Shown one piece after another: positions 21,880 to 32,370 of a DNA stretch of 64,000 nt (its first letter is position 1; each line of letters starts with the position of its first letter). The position numbers and the translations under genes were made by a program. The notes beneath the pieces were generated by a model. That model had not been told where the DNA came from. It made no database searches and saw nothing but the letters and a program-made list of their open reading frames with translations. Origin of the DNA: Undaria pinnatifida (Eukaryota > Sar > Phaeophyceae > Laminariales > Alariaceae); NCBI GenBank assembly GCA_012845835.1, contig JABAKD010000021.1:6022386-6086385 (forward strand), in the 5' to 3' direction.

Positions 21880-22207
21880 GGCAGCAGTGGCGGAGCAGCA
21901 ATGCTTAGTCGGGATGCTCGTGCGTGGAGGCAGGCGCCACCACGAGCCACGCTACGGCGCAGTGTCGGTTTGGGTGGAGGGAACTGCGCCGGCAGGAGGC
22001 TGGATTCGACGGCGAAGGAGGAGGTCGAATGGCCGTCGACGGGCGGGGATGAGACGGATTGAACTCTCCCTGAACGAGACCTTTTGTTTTTCAGATCACC
22101 ACAGCAAACTGCGTGAAGCAATTTTTTTTATTTTGGACGGGGGAGAAGGGAAACCGACTGGAATTGAGTGTGAACGAGAGCAAGTGCGAAGGAGCTGGGC
22201 GAGGTAG
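21880..22207 (+). CDS. Weak candidate exon, Arg-rich, unknown
   Basis: A 'ctttttaggcag' acceptor-like tract precedes an open frame to 22207 that begins VAEQQCLVGML and has the Arg-rich run RRRRRRSNGRRR. GC content is higher than in the neighbouring R1 copies. The minus strand is also open for 87 codons. No family is recognised. Confidence 0.2.
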
Positions 22208-22749
22208 CTAAGGCGATGAGGCGGACACAGAGAACCACAGCAGCAGGAGGGGTGGCACACAGAGACCAACGACCGGCACGCACATCATCATCACGAGAGC
22301 GGCGATCGTCATTTTTGAGGGGTTATTTTTACCAGGCAGTAGTACAACATGTTACTTACGTCACTGATTTTTGTAAAGTTTGTAGAACAGTTGTATACCC
22401 TTCACGGGGAACGACCCGCCGCAATTTTCAATTTTCAGGCACAGTCGTTGTAGCTTCGCTGCAACCTGTCAAATAACTCGGGAAAGAGGGGCTATCATTG
22501 ATATCTGTACTGCTGTGTTTTTTTGTTCCATTGCTCTTGTTTCACTGCATGCCCGCGGGTCGTCACTCTGACAGCACTCCAGACAGCAGGCGCGTTCGTC
22601 TGTGCTTACAATTACCGTGCGGTTCGTACGGTGCAGGCAGCCCAACCGCTGTAGTTTGTAGCCGCGAGATGGTTAGTTGTGGGGAAGGGGAACTCTATGC
22701 TGTAGTTGAGTGGTACCCGGGGCCATGTGAGAAAACAACAACAACAACA
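22208..22749. other. No recognisable gene
   Basis: Short open frames only; it ends in an (ACA)n run at 22735-22749 that adjoins an R1 tip. Confidence 0.35.
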
Positions 22750-22852
22750 ATCCTTAATGAGGACACACAACCCGTAATACGCGCGATCGGAGTATCACAC
22801 ACAGCTTGCAAAGATGAGTTTTGACAAAATATTCGATCTCACAGCTGAAGTG
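22750..22852 (+). mobile_element. R1 right tip, solo
   Basis: It starts at 'tccttaatgaggacacacaa' and ends 'ctcacagctgaagtg'. The rest of R1 is absent. The well conserved, isolated tip suggests the tip itself can occur as a short mobile unit or a deletion relic. Confidence 0.65.
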
Positions 22853-25025
22853 TATTTATATTTTTAAAATATATCATGGGGTTATGCCCTTTTCTAGGCT
22901 CGACACTTAATTGTGAAGAGTCGGGTGGGCTGTTGGTACAGTCTCTTGAGCAGTGACGGGGCCGTGGTTGCTGTTGGGCTGTTTGGTGAGGGCTGCATAC
23001 TTGCCGCGATTGTATTCCATCGACCTTCTGCCGAATCTTGTGTTTGGTGCATGAGGTTTCTTGTGTCAAATTGTTCTTTTATGTGTGTTGAATCCTGACA
23101 CCAGAGTTCGCTTTTGTTGCCAAACGTTTATCATTCATATGTTTGACGTGCTTCAGCGGTATGGTATTGAGCTACCGACCTTGCACTTTTGTGGAGGAAG
23201 ATAAAATTGCTGTTGTGTGTGGGCAGTCTCAAAAAGGAGTAGGCGAGTCAGTCCCGTGGGGTCGCGGAATGCTTTCACGTTGGTTAATTTCATTCGAATG
23301 TGTACTGACATTTAGCCATGTAATGGTGGTCAGGCGATCAAATACGCGGTGAAGAGGGCAGGGGCGAGGTGATTTAATGGGCAATTCCCTCGTATATACT
23401 ATGTCCCCGGTTTCGGGTTTGTCCCTTTTTTAGCCTATCTTCGAGGTCATTATTATTTCTTTATGTCACGAGCTTTCCGGCTCTTTATCCTAAACTGTAC
23501 CTGGTACAGCATTTGTCACAGGACAAATAAATATGATGTAGTATATTGATTGCTCATTTTGTCATCGCACTATAACAGGTCAGGGGGATGTTGCGAACCA
23601 CGTTTGACAGCTGTGGTTGAAATTTTTACCGTTGTTGAGTCGTTGCAGTATCAGTGGGGTTTCGTGATAGCAATGGACGCGTTTGATGCGGCCCCTTCTT
23701 GATGGTTTAGTGATGACGCGTTTTTGCTCACAATCAGAACAACCAGACAGAGCAAGGACCAAAGCCAACCTACTGCCTACCGCCGCCGAGCTTCTGTGGT
23801 CAACGTCCATAAACCTTGGGAATAAGAAATAGGTTCAACATGCATGTATTTCCCTGCTGGGAGACCTGGCCACCTTTGCACCAGAAGCCTGTTGGGCTTC
23901 TCTGAGATACATGGAAGCGCACATACCTCCGACCTTCGGTCTGATCATCGATTTATTCTCCCAAGGTTAGACTAGAGGTTTGACTTACTTTTCAACATGC
24001 AACTTTTTGAGCAATTGGTTCCGGCGACAGTTTTTCCAGCTTTGACGCTCCAGAAACAACTGCATGAGAAACAAGGGGCGTCCATAACCTCGCTTGAAGT
24101 ACACGTAGAAACTACGATTACGAATGATACGCACGTCAACCTCAAGTTCATTTAAAGAAAAAAAAACACTAAAGGAAAAGAAAGAAAGAGAAAAAAGTGA
24201 AAAAAAAATTACGAAAAAATAACAGAAAGCGAAAAACGATAAAAAGACAGGACAAGAAGTTGATACCAATGATGGAAAAATTCAAAAACCTCGTCTTTGC
24301 AGACCCTAGGAGCAAACTAAAGACGTGCTAAAGACAGTATTGGGTTCATAGGGGGTATTAAGTGCATCCATGACACTCGGGGGGAAACACAACATGGCGA
24401 AAAAGTCGGGGCGGCGTTACGATGGCCTGTGACGGCCATTGAAAGGCCCTAGAAACGTCAAGACAATGGCCGGACCCAGACAGACTTCTTCAGCCGAGTA
24501 CGGGTAGCCAACGCATTCTTTATGATGACAACAAGGGTACGAGAAAACACCAAGGTAGCAGCGGCCCGATTGCACACCCCAACACCCCTCACTGGCGTCA
24601 TACTCCACCTACACCTCTCAAGTATCTCGAGTTCGTGCTCTCAGCGGTTGGTTGTCGTTGTGCTGTGTCGATGCACCACTCACTGCACTGAGAAAGCGGC
24701 GGACAGGTGGTGACGCGTGCCTGGCAAGGGAATTCGTGATCAGTGATTGGAGCTGCATCGGACGAATGCTCCGTGTGTTGTAGGCAGCAGAATTCGAGCC
24801 AGAGATACGTATGTACGTACATCTTGTTTAGTTCATACGCAAAGTCAAGAGTGCAACAGCAGCAGAACTTTACTTCGTAATACACGAAGAATCAATACGC
24901 GAGCCAATCGCAATAAAAAACAACTGTAGTCTACCATATTAAGTTACCTGGGTAAGATTTCAGCTAAAAACTGCTGACAAAAACAAAATAAGCACTCCGA
25001 GTGAATACAAACAATAAAATGTATA
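22853..25025. other. About 2.2 kb without recognisable gene
   Basis: It includes an A-rich tract at 24155-24250 and scattered open frames of up to 95 codons on both strands. No domain motif, no LTR and no member of R1-R6 is seen. Confidence 0.35.
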
Positions 25026-25140
25026 GCTTTGGGCTGCGAAAACATCTGAGTTAAATCGACACACGACGCGTATGAAAATACGTGGAAGAGTGGTGAGCTT
25101 AAGGTGTTATTTTCCTCATCCGCCGGAGAATAAAAAAAAA
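25026..25140 (+). mobile_element. R5 poly(A)-tailed repeat, copy 2 (opposite orientation)
   Basis: Plus-strand reading 'gggctgcgaaaa', 'ctgagttaaatcgacacac', 'catccgccggagaataaaaa' matches the reverse complement of copies 1 and 3 and ends in an A9 tail. It confirms that the A-run is the element's own 3' end. Confidence 0.55.
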
Positions 25141-25159
25141 TCAAAAATGTATGAATACA

Positions 25160-25449
25160 TACTACCATGGTGTTCTATACAAGGTTCCCCTTCGGGAGGT
25201 GGACACGTGCCTCCCGGGGGCGACGCAAGTCGAATGACTACAACTGATGATGAAGTATTTGTGCAGAAGGTGTATATCGGAGGGATGCGTAGTGGAAAGA
25301 ATGTGGATAATATAAGATATCACAGACATTTGAAGGAGGAGGGTTGGGATATTGCTGAGGCTCGGTGTGATAAGTTATTCGAAAGTCCACTCCGTATAAC
25401 TGCGTGGCAGCAATTAATTCTACGTTTGTACTGCTGTCGCTGCTGTTAG
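25160..25449 (+). CDS. Weak candidate coding segment, unknown
   Basis: Within a 125-codon frame the part from about 25195 (GGGHVPPGGDASRM) to 25385 reads like protein, with mixed charged and hydrophobic residues. It ends in a Cys-rich tail from a CTG/TGC run. No family or splice structure is recognised. Confidence 0.15.
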
Positions 25450-25959
25450 AGGAATCATTGGTGTCAATTTGTTGTTTGTTTTCTGTGTCCAGTATTTTTC
25501 CCCGCGCGCTTAAACAGTTAAACAGTTTATACCGATGTTTGTTGCCGATATGGTCTGTTGTGTGTGCACATCGTTACTTTTGCTTGAGTTGTGTTGCTAC
25601 TTTATATCTCTTTATACAGGTTTCGCTACTGCTGTATGGTAACCACCGTGTCAATTGTGAGGGAGAACTCACAGTAATGACATAGTTCACGTCGTTGCAT
25701 CGGGTACATATACACCGCGCCCGCGTCTAGCAGTGCGGGAAAATTCTCTCGCAAATACATTTTGATACCACCCCGATGTACGTGCGAGGACTAAAGTTCC
25801 ACCGTGTGTGTAGTAGACGTATTTAAGCCTGACGATATGCCTATATTTTTGGCTCTAAACCAAATTAAGCCCTATCGTGTTTTAAATGTCTAAAAAATAG
25901 GTCTATTTTATCGACCTAACGACCACGGCAGACCACGGTGAGATGTGGATTTTCCCAAA

Positions 25960-25995
25960 ATATGCACTTGGGCACATTTTGGCCCAAGTGCATAT
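25960..25995. repeat. Perfect 14-bp stem hairpin
   Basis: Arms 'atatgcacttgggc' (25960-25973) and 'gcccaagtgcatat' (25982-25995) are exact reverse complements around an 8-base loop. It lies just upstream of a CAG-rich stretch. It could be a recombination or RNA structure; no function can be assigned. Confidence 0.7.
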
Positions 25996-26003
25996 TTGAA
26001 GCA

Positions 26004-26620
26004 ATTTTCCGAGTATTTTCCAGCAAACAACAGCATTTCAGACGACAAAAGCTCGAGGAAACATCAGACACTGCTGCAGCAGCAGCACAGCACAACACCC
26101 ACGCAGTAATTGCAACGCTCAGCCTAGCAAGCCGCTTGGTGTATCCCCAACCCGGGTTAATCAACCTGCGTGTACAACACCATCAGAAACGTTGGCGGTG
26201 GTCAGAGGCGATCCACTCTCGTGGAGCGGCATGCCTCTACGTACTGTTACTTGAAAAGGAGTCCTTGTTCATTCACGAGGATCGAGCGCACACACAACAC
26301 AACACACCACAAAACAAAACAACACAGCACAACACACAGACAACCAGCACCCCAACAGCCAACCCAACTACAGCACAACTAGCCGCGAGACTCCTCCTAC
26401 CCTGGCGTTCTCTGCGGTCAGAGAACTGGGACTCTGACATAGTTCGTCGCGCGCTCGTGCTCCTGCTCTCTCGTCCCGAGAGGCTGTCATTTTTCGATGA
26501 CACATTTTTTTTGTTTGGTTTTTGTGCCCGACGTAGCGCATGGCCGGAGCTGCTGCTTCAGTTTACAACCCTGTTGCCTCTTTCCCGCGGATGCCTACAT
26601 TTCGAGGGTGGAAATTGAAC
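26004..26620 (+). other. Open but low-complexity stretch
   Basis: A 226-codon frame (25938-26618) covers a (GCA)n run, a CA/AAC-rich low-complexity tract (26285-26345) and unremarkable sequence. No domain is seen. It is open mainly because of its composition, and I do not call a gene. Confidence 0.3.
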
Positions 26621-27587
26621 CGGGTTGAGGGCCAGTCCTGCTGTGCTGCTGTACTGACTGCCACACTGAGGCACACCGAAGGCGGCAAACGCCTGCGAGG
26701 TATCCTACATATGAAGCGAGTATGGAGTCCGAAGCACTCAATGTTTTTGCCAGGCACCAGTTATTTGTTTTGGCCGTTTGTTCAAGCTCGCACAGCATGG
26801 GCAGGGGAGGGTCTTTCTCGAAGTTTCCACCCACTCATGTGCTGACTCATGACATAAATCCTCGTCTTGCCATCTGCGTCTGTCTGGAGTAGTGCAGAAA
26901 TATCATAGTCTATTTTCAAGTAGTTTGATCTTTCCTCGGCTTTTCTTTTTATGCGTACTGAAAGAGACCACTACTTCGAGTTTTAGACATATGGTGTTTT
27001 TTTTATGCGTTTAAGGTCGAACTATCGAATGGCCTAGCTCTTCCAGTTGGAAGTACTTAAGACCTAACCTCGAGGCTTAAATACGTCTAGTGTGTGGTTG
27101 CCCGGGGACAGAAGCGTCTCATACCCCGCAAAATAGAGCCAGTCTCGGCGGCTTTCCGCGGCCATAGCTCGCGCCACGGACGTCCCATGAGCCCGGCACA
27201 CGGCTGATAATATACCGACGGGTAGTCTGATCGCATTGCAGAAGAAAGCACACAAAAAAACTCTGCGCCGGCGGAGAAAAAGGGACGGACTAGGCAAAAA
27301 AATCAAAATGGTACATATGCATATTCGGAAAATAACGATGAATTTTCATAATTTTGTATATACGTGCAAATAGTTTATAGACTATACGTGCTACCTGGCG
27401 TGATATGAAGTATAAAGCAAGGGGAAATCACCCAGCGACCATTCACTGCATGCTAGGGCACATTTTCGTGGACACGTCTAACTAACACGAGCATCTAACC
27501 TGAACGCGACGTACACAGACAGGACCAAAGCATCTTCGACGGCATGGAAAATTGCGGATGTCTAATCGTATATCATCAAAAGTATTG
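26621..27587. other. No recognisable gene
   Basis: Short open frames only on both strands; no repeat family from this window. Confidence 0.35.
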
Positions 27588-28075
27588 AAATATAAAAAGG
27601 AATTAGAGGTAGATATGTTAAAATTGCGGTAGACCACACCACAAGTTAATCATGCTATTAATAGTACACAAGATATTTCGAGGGCACCGTCTGCATGATC
27701 GCCTCCCAACCTGTGCTAACTGGAGTACCATACCTGATATGCCTGTACATATAGGTCTAGTCTGTATGCCTATCATTCAAGTATCGCAGTTATCGTTTTA
27801 GGTACGTAATAGTACAAAAGCACTACCTCGTATAGATGGCATAAAAATAATACCCTGGTAGCCATCGTGTCTGGTATTTTAAGTCGCAATGGCATATTAT
27901 AGTCTAAATTTTTAAAAATATTTACTCCATCAAAATTCGACTAGCAGTGGGATTGCAGAAACCCTAATGCGCGATAAAAATTGAAGGCGAGAACCGGAGA
28001 GAATAAGGCACGACACCAACCTGTGACCACGGCTTGTACAGAATCTGGAAAGAAGAAGTGTCAACAAAAAAAAAG
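27588..28075 (+). repeat. R4 and R6 dispersed repeats
   Basis: R4 (27588-27735) matches 10001-10122 ('attgcggtagaccacacc', 'tgcatgatcgcctcccaacc'). R6 (27961-28072), starting 'ccctaatgcgcgataaaa', matches 59886-59993, where it reads 'ccctatgcgcgataaaagtt'. They are non-coding. Confidence 0.45.
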
Positions 28076-28149
28076 GGACAGTCGTTATGAAATAGTCGTC
28101 ATGGTGATTCATGGTTGCACATTTAATCTAAATAGATCGGAATATTTCA

Positions 28150-28753
28150 CGCTAATTTTCTGTAGGGTTTGTGGTTTCCGGGTAAGGGTACGGGGGTGTT
28201 ACAGAACTTCATGATGTTTCGGCTATGGGAAATCCAAGTGTTGCAGATTTCCAGACGTTCCGGGCATTGCGGCACAGGCATACATAACTAACCGAGGTTC
28301 CTGGAGGGTATGAAGCATGATGTACCCGTACCCCGGGTATTGTGGCATGGGTCTTACAGAACCCACATAGAAGGTTCGGGTACGGGTATGAAGATTTAAC
28401 GAAACTTCCAGAACTTCTCGATAATGTGGCACTGGCATACAGGACTTCCAGAAGTCAGGGACAGGCGTACATATATATGCTGCTCCCGTACCCCGGGTCT
28501 TTATGGCACCGGCGTGCGGAACTTGCAGAAGTTCCGGGGACGGGTATGGGTTTCTTGCAGAAGTTACAGAAGTTCTTGGTACGGGGTAAATACCCCGGGT
28601 ATGGGGTTATGTGTACTCTACAGACAGAACGACAATATAAAGTTCGAGTACGGATATAAATGTCGTACAGAATTCACGGACGTTCCGAGTACGGGTAGGG
28701 TGGTACAACAGAACTCACAGAAGTCGTTGGTTCGGGTAATCCCCGGGTGAATA
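28150..28753 (+). repeat. R2 minisatellite, copy 4, interrupted by retrotransposon A
   Basis: About 600 bp of units with 'cagaagttccgggtacggg' and 'ccccgggtattgtggcac'. The array ends at 'ggtaatccccgggtgaata', exactly where copy A begins. The rest of the repeat resumes at 43815 beyond the element. Three reading frames are open for about 100 codons because of the unit length; these are not genes. Confidence 0.7.
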
Positions 28754-29021
28754 TGTAAATTAAAGGTGGGGGACACAGAGTGCCCCCTGCAGGTCTGCCA
28801 ATTGAGCAGGTCCTCGGAGAGTACTCACTTTCGTTCCTTCGTAAAGATGTAGCTTTATTCGTTTCCACCAGAGCCCGGGATAGCTTCTGAGATCGGCGGC
28901 ACGTGCCTCCGATCTACTTCCTAACTCTCCCGAATATAAAACGCCAACCTTATCATACGAAACCCACCCTAATGGTCTCAAATTCATATACCTACAGGCC
29001 TTTCGAGGCCGTATCTTAACA
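28754..29021 (-). repeat. Copy A 3' LTR
   Basis: 268 bp, read on the minus strand as TGTTAAGATACGG...ACCTTTAATTTACA. It aligns end to end with 43546-43814, with small differences. An AATAAA polyadenylation-type signal is present on the minus strand (TTTATT at 28854-28859), and a TATA-like stretch lies upstream of it near 28935-28942. Confidence 0.85.
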
Positions 29022-29040
29022 CTAGCCCACCCTGATGAGT
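29022..29040 (-). promoter_or_regulatory. Polypurine-tract candidate
   Basis: Next to the 3' LTR the minus strand reads ACTCATCAGGGTGGGCTAG. The same 19 bases precede the 3' LTR of copy C (58137-58155). The AGGGTGGG core is the likely primer for plus-strand DNA synthesis. Confidence 0.6.
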
Positions 29041-29965
29041 CGCATATGCAGAAATGTGGGAGATTCGGGGAAACTCCAGCTCTACGAACTATACCATGAG
29101 TCTAAGATGCGGCTCCTCAAAACCCACTCCCACACCCTTAACCGTCTAGCTATGGAACCAGAAACACGCGAAGAAAAGCAGTAGAAAGAAAAGCAGACCC
29201 TACAGCAAGACAATAGTCACCCATCAAAAACCTGCCGCATGCCGCCGGTGTGGCGGGGTGGGGGCAGAAAAGGCTCTAGAACCTGCCGCATGCCGCCGGT
29301 GTGGCGGGGGGGCAGGAAAGGCTCTACGGCAAACCAACCACAGAACAGGTACTATGGCGAGGCGAGCCCACGTGGATATGGAGGGGAACACAGGCGCTAA
29401 CACAAGGAAGAAGTCATGCGAAAAACCTCCCGCGGGCCATCGGCAAGGCGGGGGGATAGACGAGGAAACGACGAATATCCGGGATGGAAGGTGTCAACAC
29501 CTACAGCCCCGCTAGGGTAGAAAGTGTTTAGACATAAAAAAAACAAAGCAGAACAAATACAACACACAAGACATGAAAGATGACACACAGACCCGTACAC
29601 TGGTCGCCCCCCGGCTCTGGGCTGAGGAGGGCGTCGGCAGGGCGAAATTGAACAATGACAAAAAATCGACAGCCCTGCGCCTCAGATGGCGTCGTTTTAC
29701 CCGAACCCTGACCCGGCACTGAGCAGGGGGTTCGACAGGACAGAAAAAAAAATGGAAAGAACCGCCCCAAAACTCGATGAAGACCCTCAAGACACTACGA
29801 ACGACCCAAACACGAAGACGCAAAACTCATATCTCAAAAAAAATGAAGAACTATTGAGGAGCGGTGGTGGCTTGGAAGTCAACTGGCCACGGCCGCGCCT
29901 CGAAATTAGTCTACGTTACGTTATATTCCCCGAGGAAACGCACTGGGGATGTGATCTTGCAAGCA
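29041..29965 (-). other. Copy A 3' untranslated region
   Basis: It lies between the last coding module and the LTR. It contains a tandem duplication (29230-29280 and 29281-29327) of a unit with 'cctgccgcatgccgccggtg', whose counterpart in copy C is at 57862-57955. Open frames of about 80-113 codons on both strands have no counterpart motif; I treat the region as non-coding. Confidence 0.5.
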
Positions 29966-30316
29966 CTAAGAGTCTCGTACGGCTCCCGTTGAAGTCGTGT
30001 AGCGCGCCGGGGGAAGAGGGAGTTTAATCGGTCCCAGGTCGTCTAGAAAGCGGATCAGGTATACCTTGTCCTCGGTAGTGCTCGCGCTAATTTTTCCTAG
30101 CCACCATAAACCATCGTCTCCCTTGTACCAAAAGTGGGCTCCCTTAGAGAGTACTGTGTCGTGGTAGCGACGGAGCCAATCGGTGCGGGGAACACAGGTG
30201 TAGCCCGGCGCTAGCAAACGTTCCCCGTTGTTGCGGGAGAGCTCACGCCGTGCCGCTCCGATCCGCACTCGGCGGTAAAGGCGGTTGGTTTAGCGGTGCT
30301 GGTCCGGGGTTCCGGC
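29966..30316 (-). pseudogene. Post-chromodomain Tudor/SH3-like module
   Basis: The frame of the integrase continues here after the TAG at 30317-30319. From 30268 it reads RRELSRNN, then GYTCVPRTDWLRRYHDTVL, then GAHFWYKGDDGLWWLGKI, and a strand with YLIRFLDDLGPIKLPL. The spacing of aromatic residues in short beta strands (W-Y-K, W-W-G-K-I, Y-L-I-R-F) resembles a Tudor, Agenet or chromo-barrel SH3-like fold that reads histone marks. In copy B the equivalent frame runs on without the stop, and copy C also keeps the start of this module (56873-57060). It was therefore probably the C-terminal part of the integrase protein, not a separate gene. The fold call is from pattern only. Confidence 0.5.
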
Positions 30317-31828
30317 CTAATAACGCAAGATGTGGGAGCGGGAGAGGTGAACGTCCATTTCCCGCTCCCATGACGGTTCGGAGAGTCCCGCCCAATGCGT
30401 CTTGTATAGCACCGCGATGACGCCACCTCGCCCCCGTACCGACTGAAGACCAGTGATCTGCTCCACCTCCAGCCGTTGGAGGGGAGTCGAAACGTCGTCT
30501 TGAGTGACGTCGTATGGCGGGGACTTCTTGGAAAAATTGTTGAGCACATACTGTGTCAGCCCCGTCGGTAGGTATTTGGGCATATCCCCGCTGTCGTGGG
30601 GGCTGGCACAGGGTTTCCAGCGCTCGATGGCCACACGCCGACGAGCGTCCGAACCAGGCAGGTCGGAAGGGAGATCCAAATAAGGGAGGTTGCTCCCGAG
30701 CGGCGGGCCGTCCGGGATCTCGGCGGCGGAGCAGGGACCGACGGCCAAGACCTTGTATGTGCCCGTCCAGTTAAGCGCGAGTTTGGCCTTGAGTACCTTG
30801 GCGTCGGTATTTGCCTGCACACCCTGGCGGATGGTAGAGGCAGAATTGTATACCCATGCCCAACCACCCACAATGAAGTTAGGTGCTGGACGCAGCGCGT
30901 TGGCGAGGGCGGAGTTTCTGCGGTTAACAGGGGAAACGGTGAGGGCGTGGTGTGCGCGGACAATGTCGTTCGCGCGCTTTTGCCGGTCGGGGGCCAAATC
31001 GCAATAGGCCAGGTGGTCACGGGCCAGACTCTGGTGTCCCACGACACCTGTGCGGTCGAAAATCGTCAGGGGGAGCCGTGGGAGGCTGCCCATATGGACC
31101 TCGTTGGGCGCCAAACCCGTCGCCGCGCTGACAGAGTTGTTGTAAGCGAAATCTACGTGGGGCAGATGCAAGTCCAAGTCGTCTTGTCGCTCGTTGACGA
31201 CCATGCCCAGCATTTGTGCCATAGTGTGATTAACCCGCTCAACGCCCCCGTTACAGTTGGGATGACATAAGCTTGTAGCAAGCTTGTGTACACCTAACAG
31301 CTGATAAACAGCTTGTGAAAGCTTGGAGCAGAACTGCAGCCCGTTGTCCGAGAGTATGGTGCGCGGGCACCCCCTCAAGGGGATGTATTGGTTCACCAGG
31401 ATATTGGCTGTACCTCCCGCGGTGAACTCAGCGGCAGTGACGGGGAACATGTCGGCCCGACGACTGAAGCGATCGGTGAACAGCAGGATGTAGGTGTTGC
31501 CTCGTGGTGTTACCGGAAGGGGGCCGAAGTAGTCAACACTGACGGCGATACCTGGACCTTCCGGCAGAGGCATTGTAATGATGGGCCCGCGGACAGTCAG
31601 CCATGGGGTTTTACGCGCTTGGCACTTCAAGCAGTGGCGAAGCCACCACCGGGTGCACACACGCATGCCAATCCACCAATAAAAACGCTCCAGCATGCGC
31701 AACGTGCGCGTGGTACCAAGGAGGCAGAAGGCCGTCGAGTGACAAGCTTGCATGATCCAAGGGCGCATGAGCAGGGGAACGTAGATGCGAACTGGCTCGT
31801 CGTTTAGCAAGCAAGCAGCTCGCCCCAC
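30317..31828 (-). pseudogene. Copy A integrase with chromodomain
   Basis: 503 codons. The N-terminal zinc-binding part is CHSTAFCLLGTTRTL followed by CLKCQARK; the second His of the usual HHCC is replaced by Cys or lost, as in copy C. The catalytic triad is Asp99 (VDYFGP), Asp161 (LSDNG) and Glu197 (GGVERVN), giving the DD35E spacing of retroviral-type integrases. A GPY/F-like module (NWTGTYKVLAVGP) follows. Residues about 442-503 are a chromodomain, with VEQITG, HWAGLSEPSWE and a final helix. It inserts the cDNA into host chromatin; the chromodomain would bind histone marks. The frame ends in a TAG at 30317-30319 where copy B has a Ser codon. The reading upstream is in another frame, so the integrase is cut off from the RT by a shift. 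The catalytic residues are intact. Confidence 0.85.
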
Positions 31829-32370
31829 AGAGTTCGGTTTGTCAGGGCTTGTTCGCGGGAGTGTCGTGTTACGGACAAGTAGAACGATGTCGTCGTCGGT
31901 TGTACGTAGTCAACCCTTACCCGCCAGCTCCTGGATGTCTGAGAGGGAGGGACGCTTGGCCGAGGGATAGCGTGCCAAGAAGTCGGGTGGCAGGGCCGAC
32001 GGATGGCCGATAGATATAAACGTATCGTGGCGTGGCACGTCGGCTCTGCGTCTTGTTCGCGCTTCCAATCGGCATGTGAATAACGCGCGACGGAATCCGC
32101 GAACCGCAATTCAGCAGCGTCGTTGAGGGCGTCTGACCTTGTATATGCAGTCGGCGTGTCACTAGGAGAAGGCGTGAGCCGTAAGGGATGAGTTCCCATA
32201 TAGGCTCTGCGTGGTCGCGGTCGGACGGTAGTGGCACCGTGCGGACCGGCGAGTCGGCAAGAGCAGGGGTCGCGGCGGTCGACGGGGTCGGTCGCGGCCG
32301 TGGGACTCGCGACGGGGTTGCACCTCGTCTGGAAGATGGCCGAGGGCCCCGCCAAGCCCAAACCCATAAT
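31829..32370 (-). pseudogene. Copy A RNase H-integrase linker
   Basis: Two overlapping minus frames (31804-32367 and 31917-32387) are Pro/Arg/Ser-rich. One includes DALNDAAELRFADSVARY, which is similar to copy B (46449-46550). It is a spacer of the polyprotein with no recognised domain; frames change within it, probably by indels. Confidence 0.5.
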
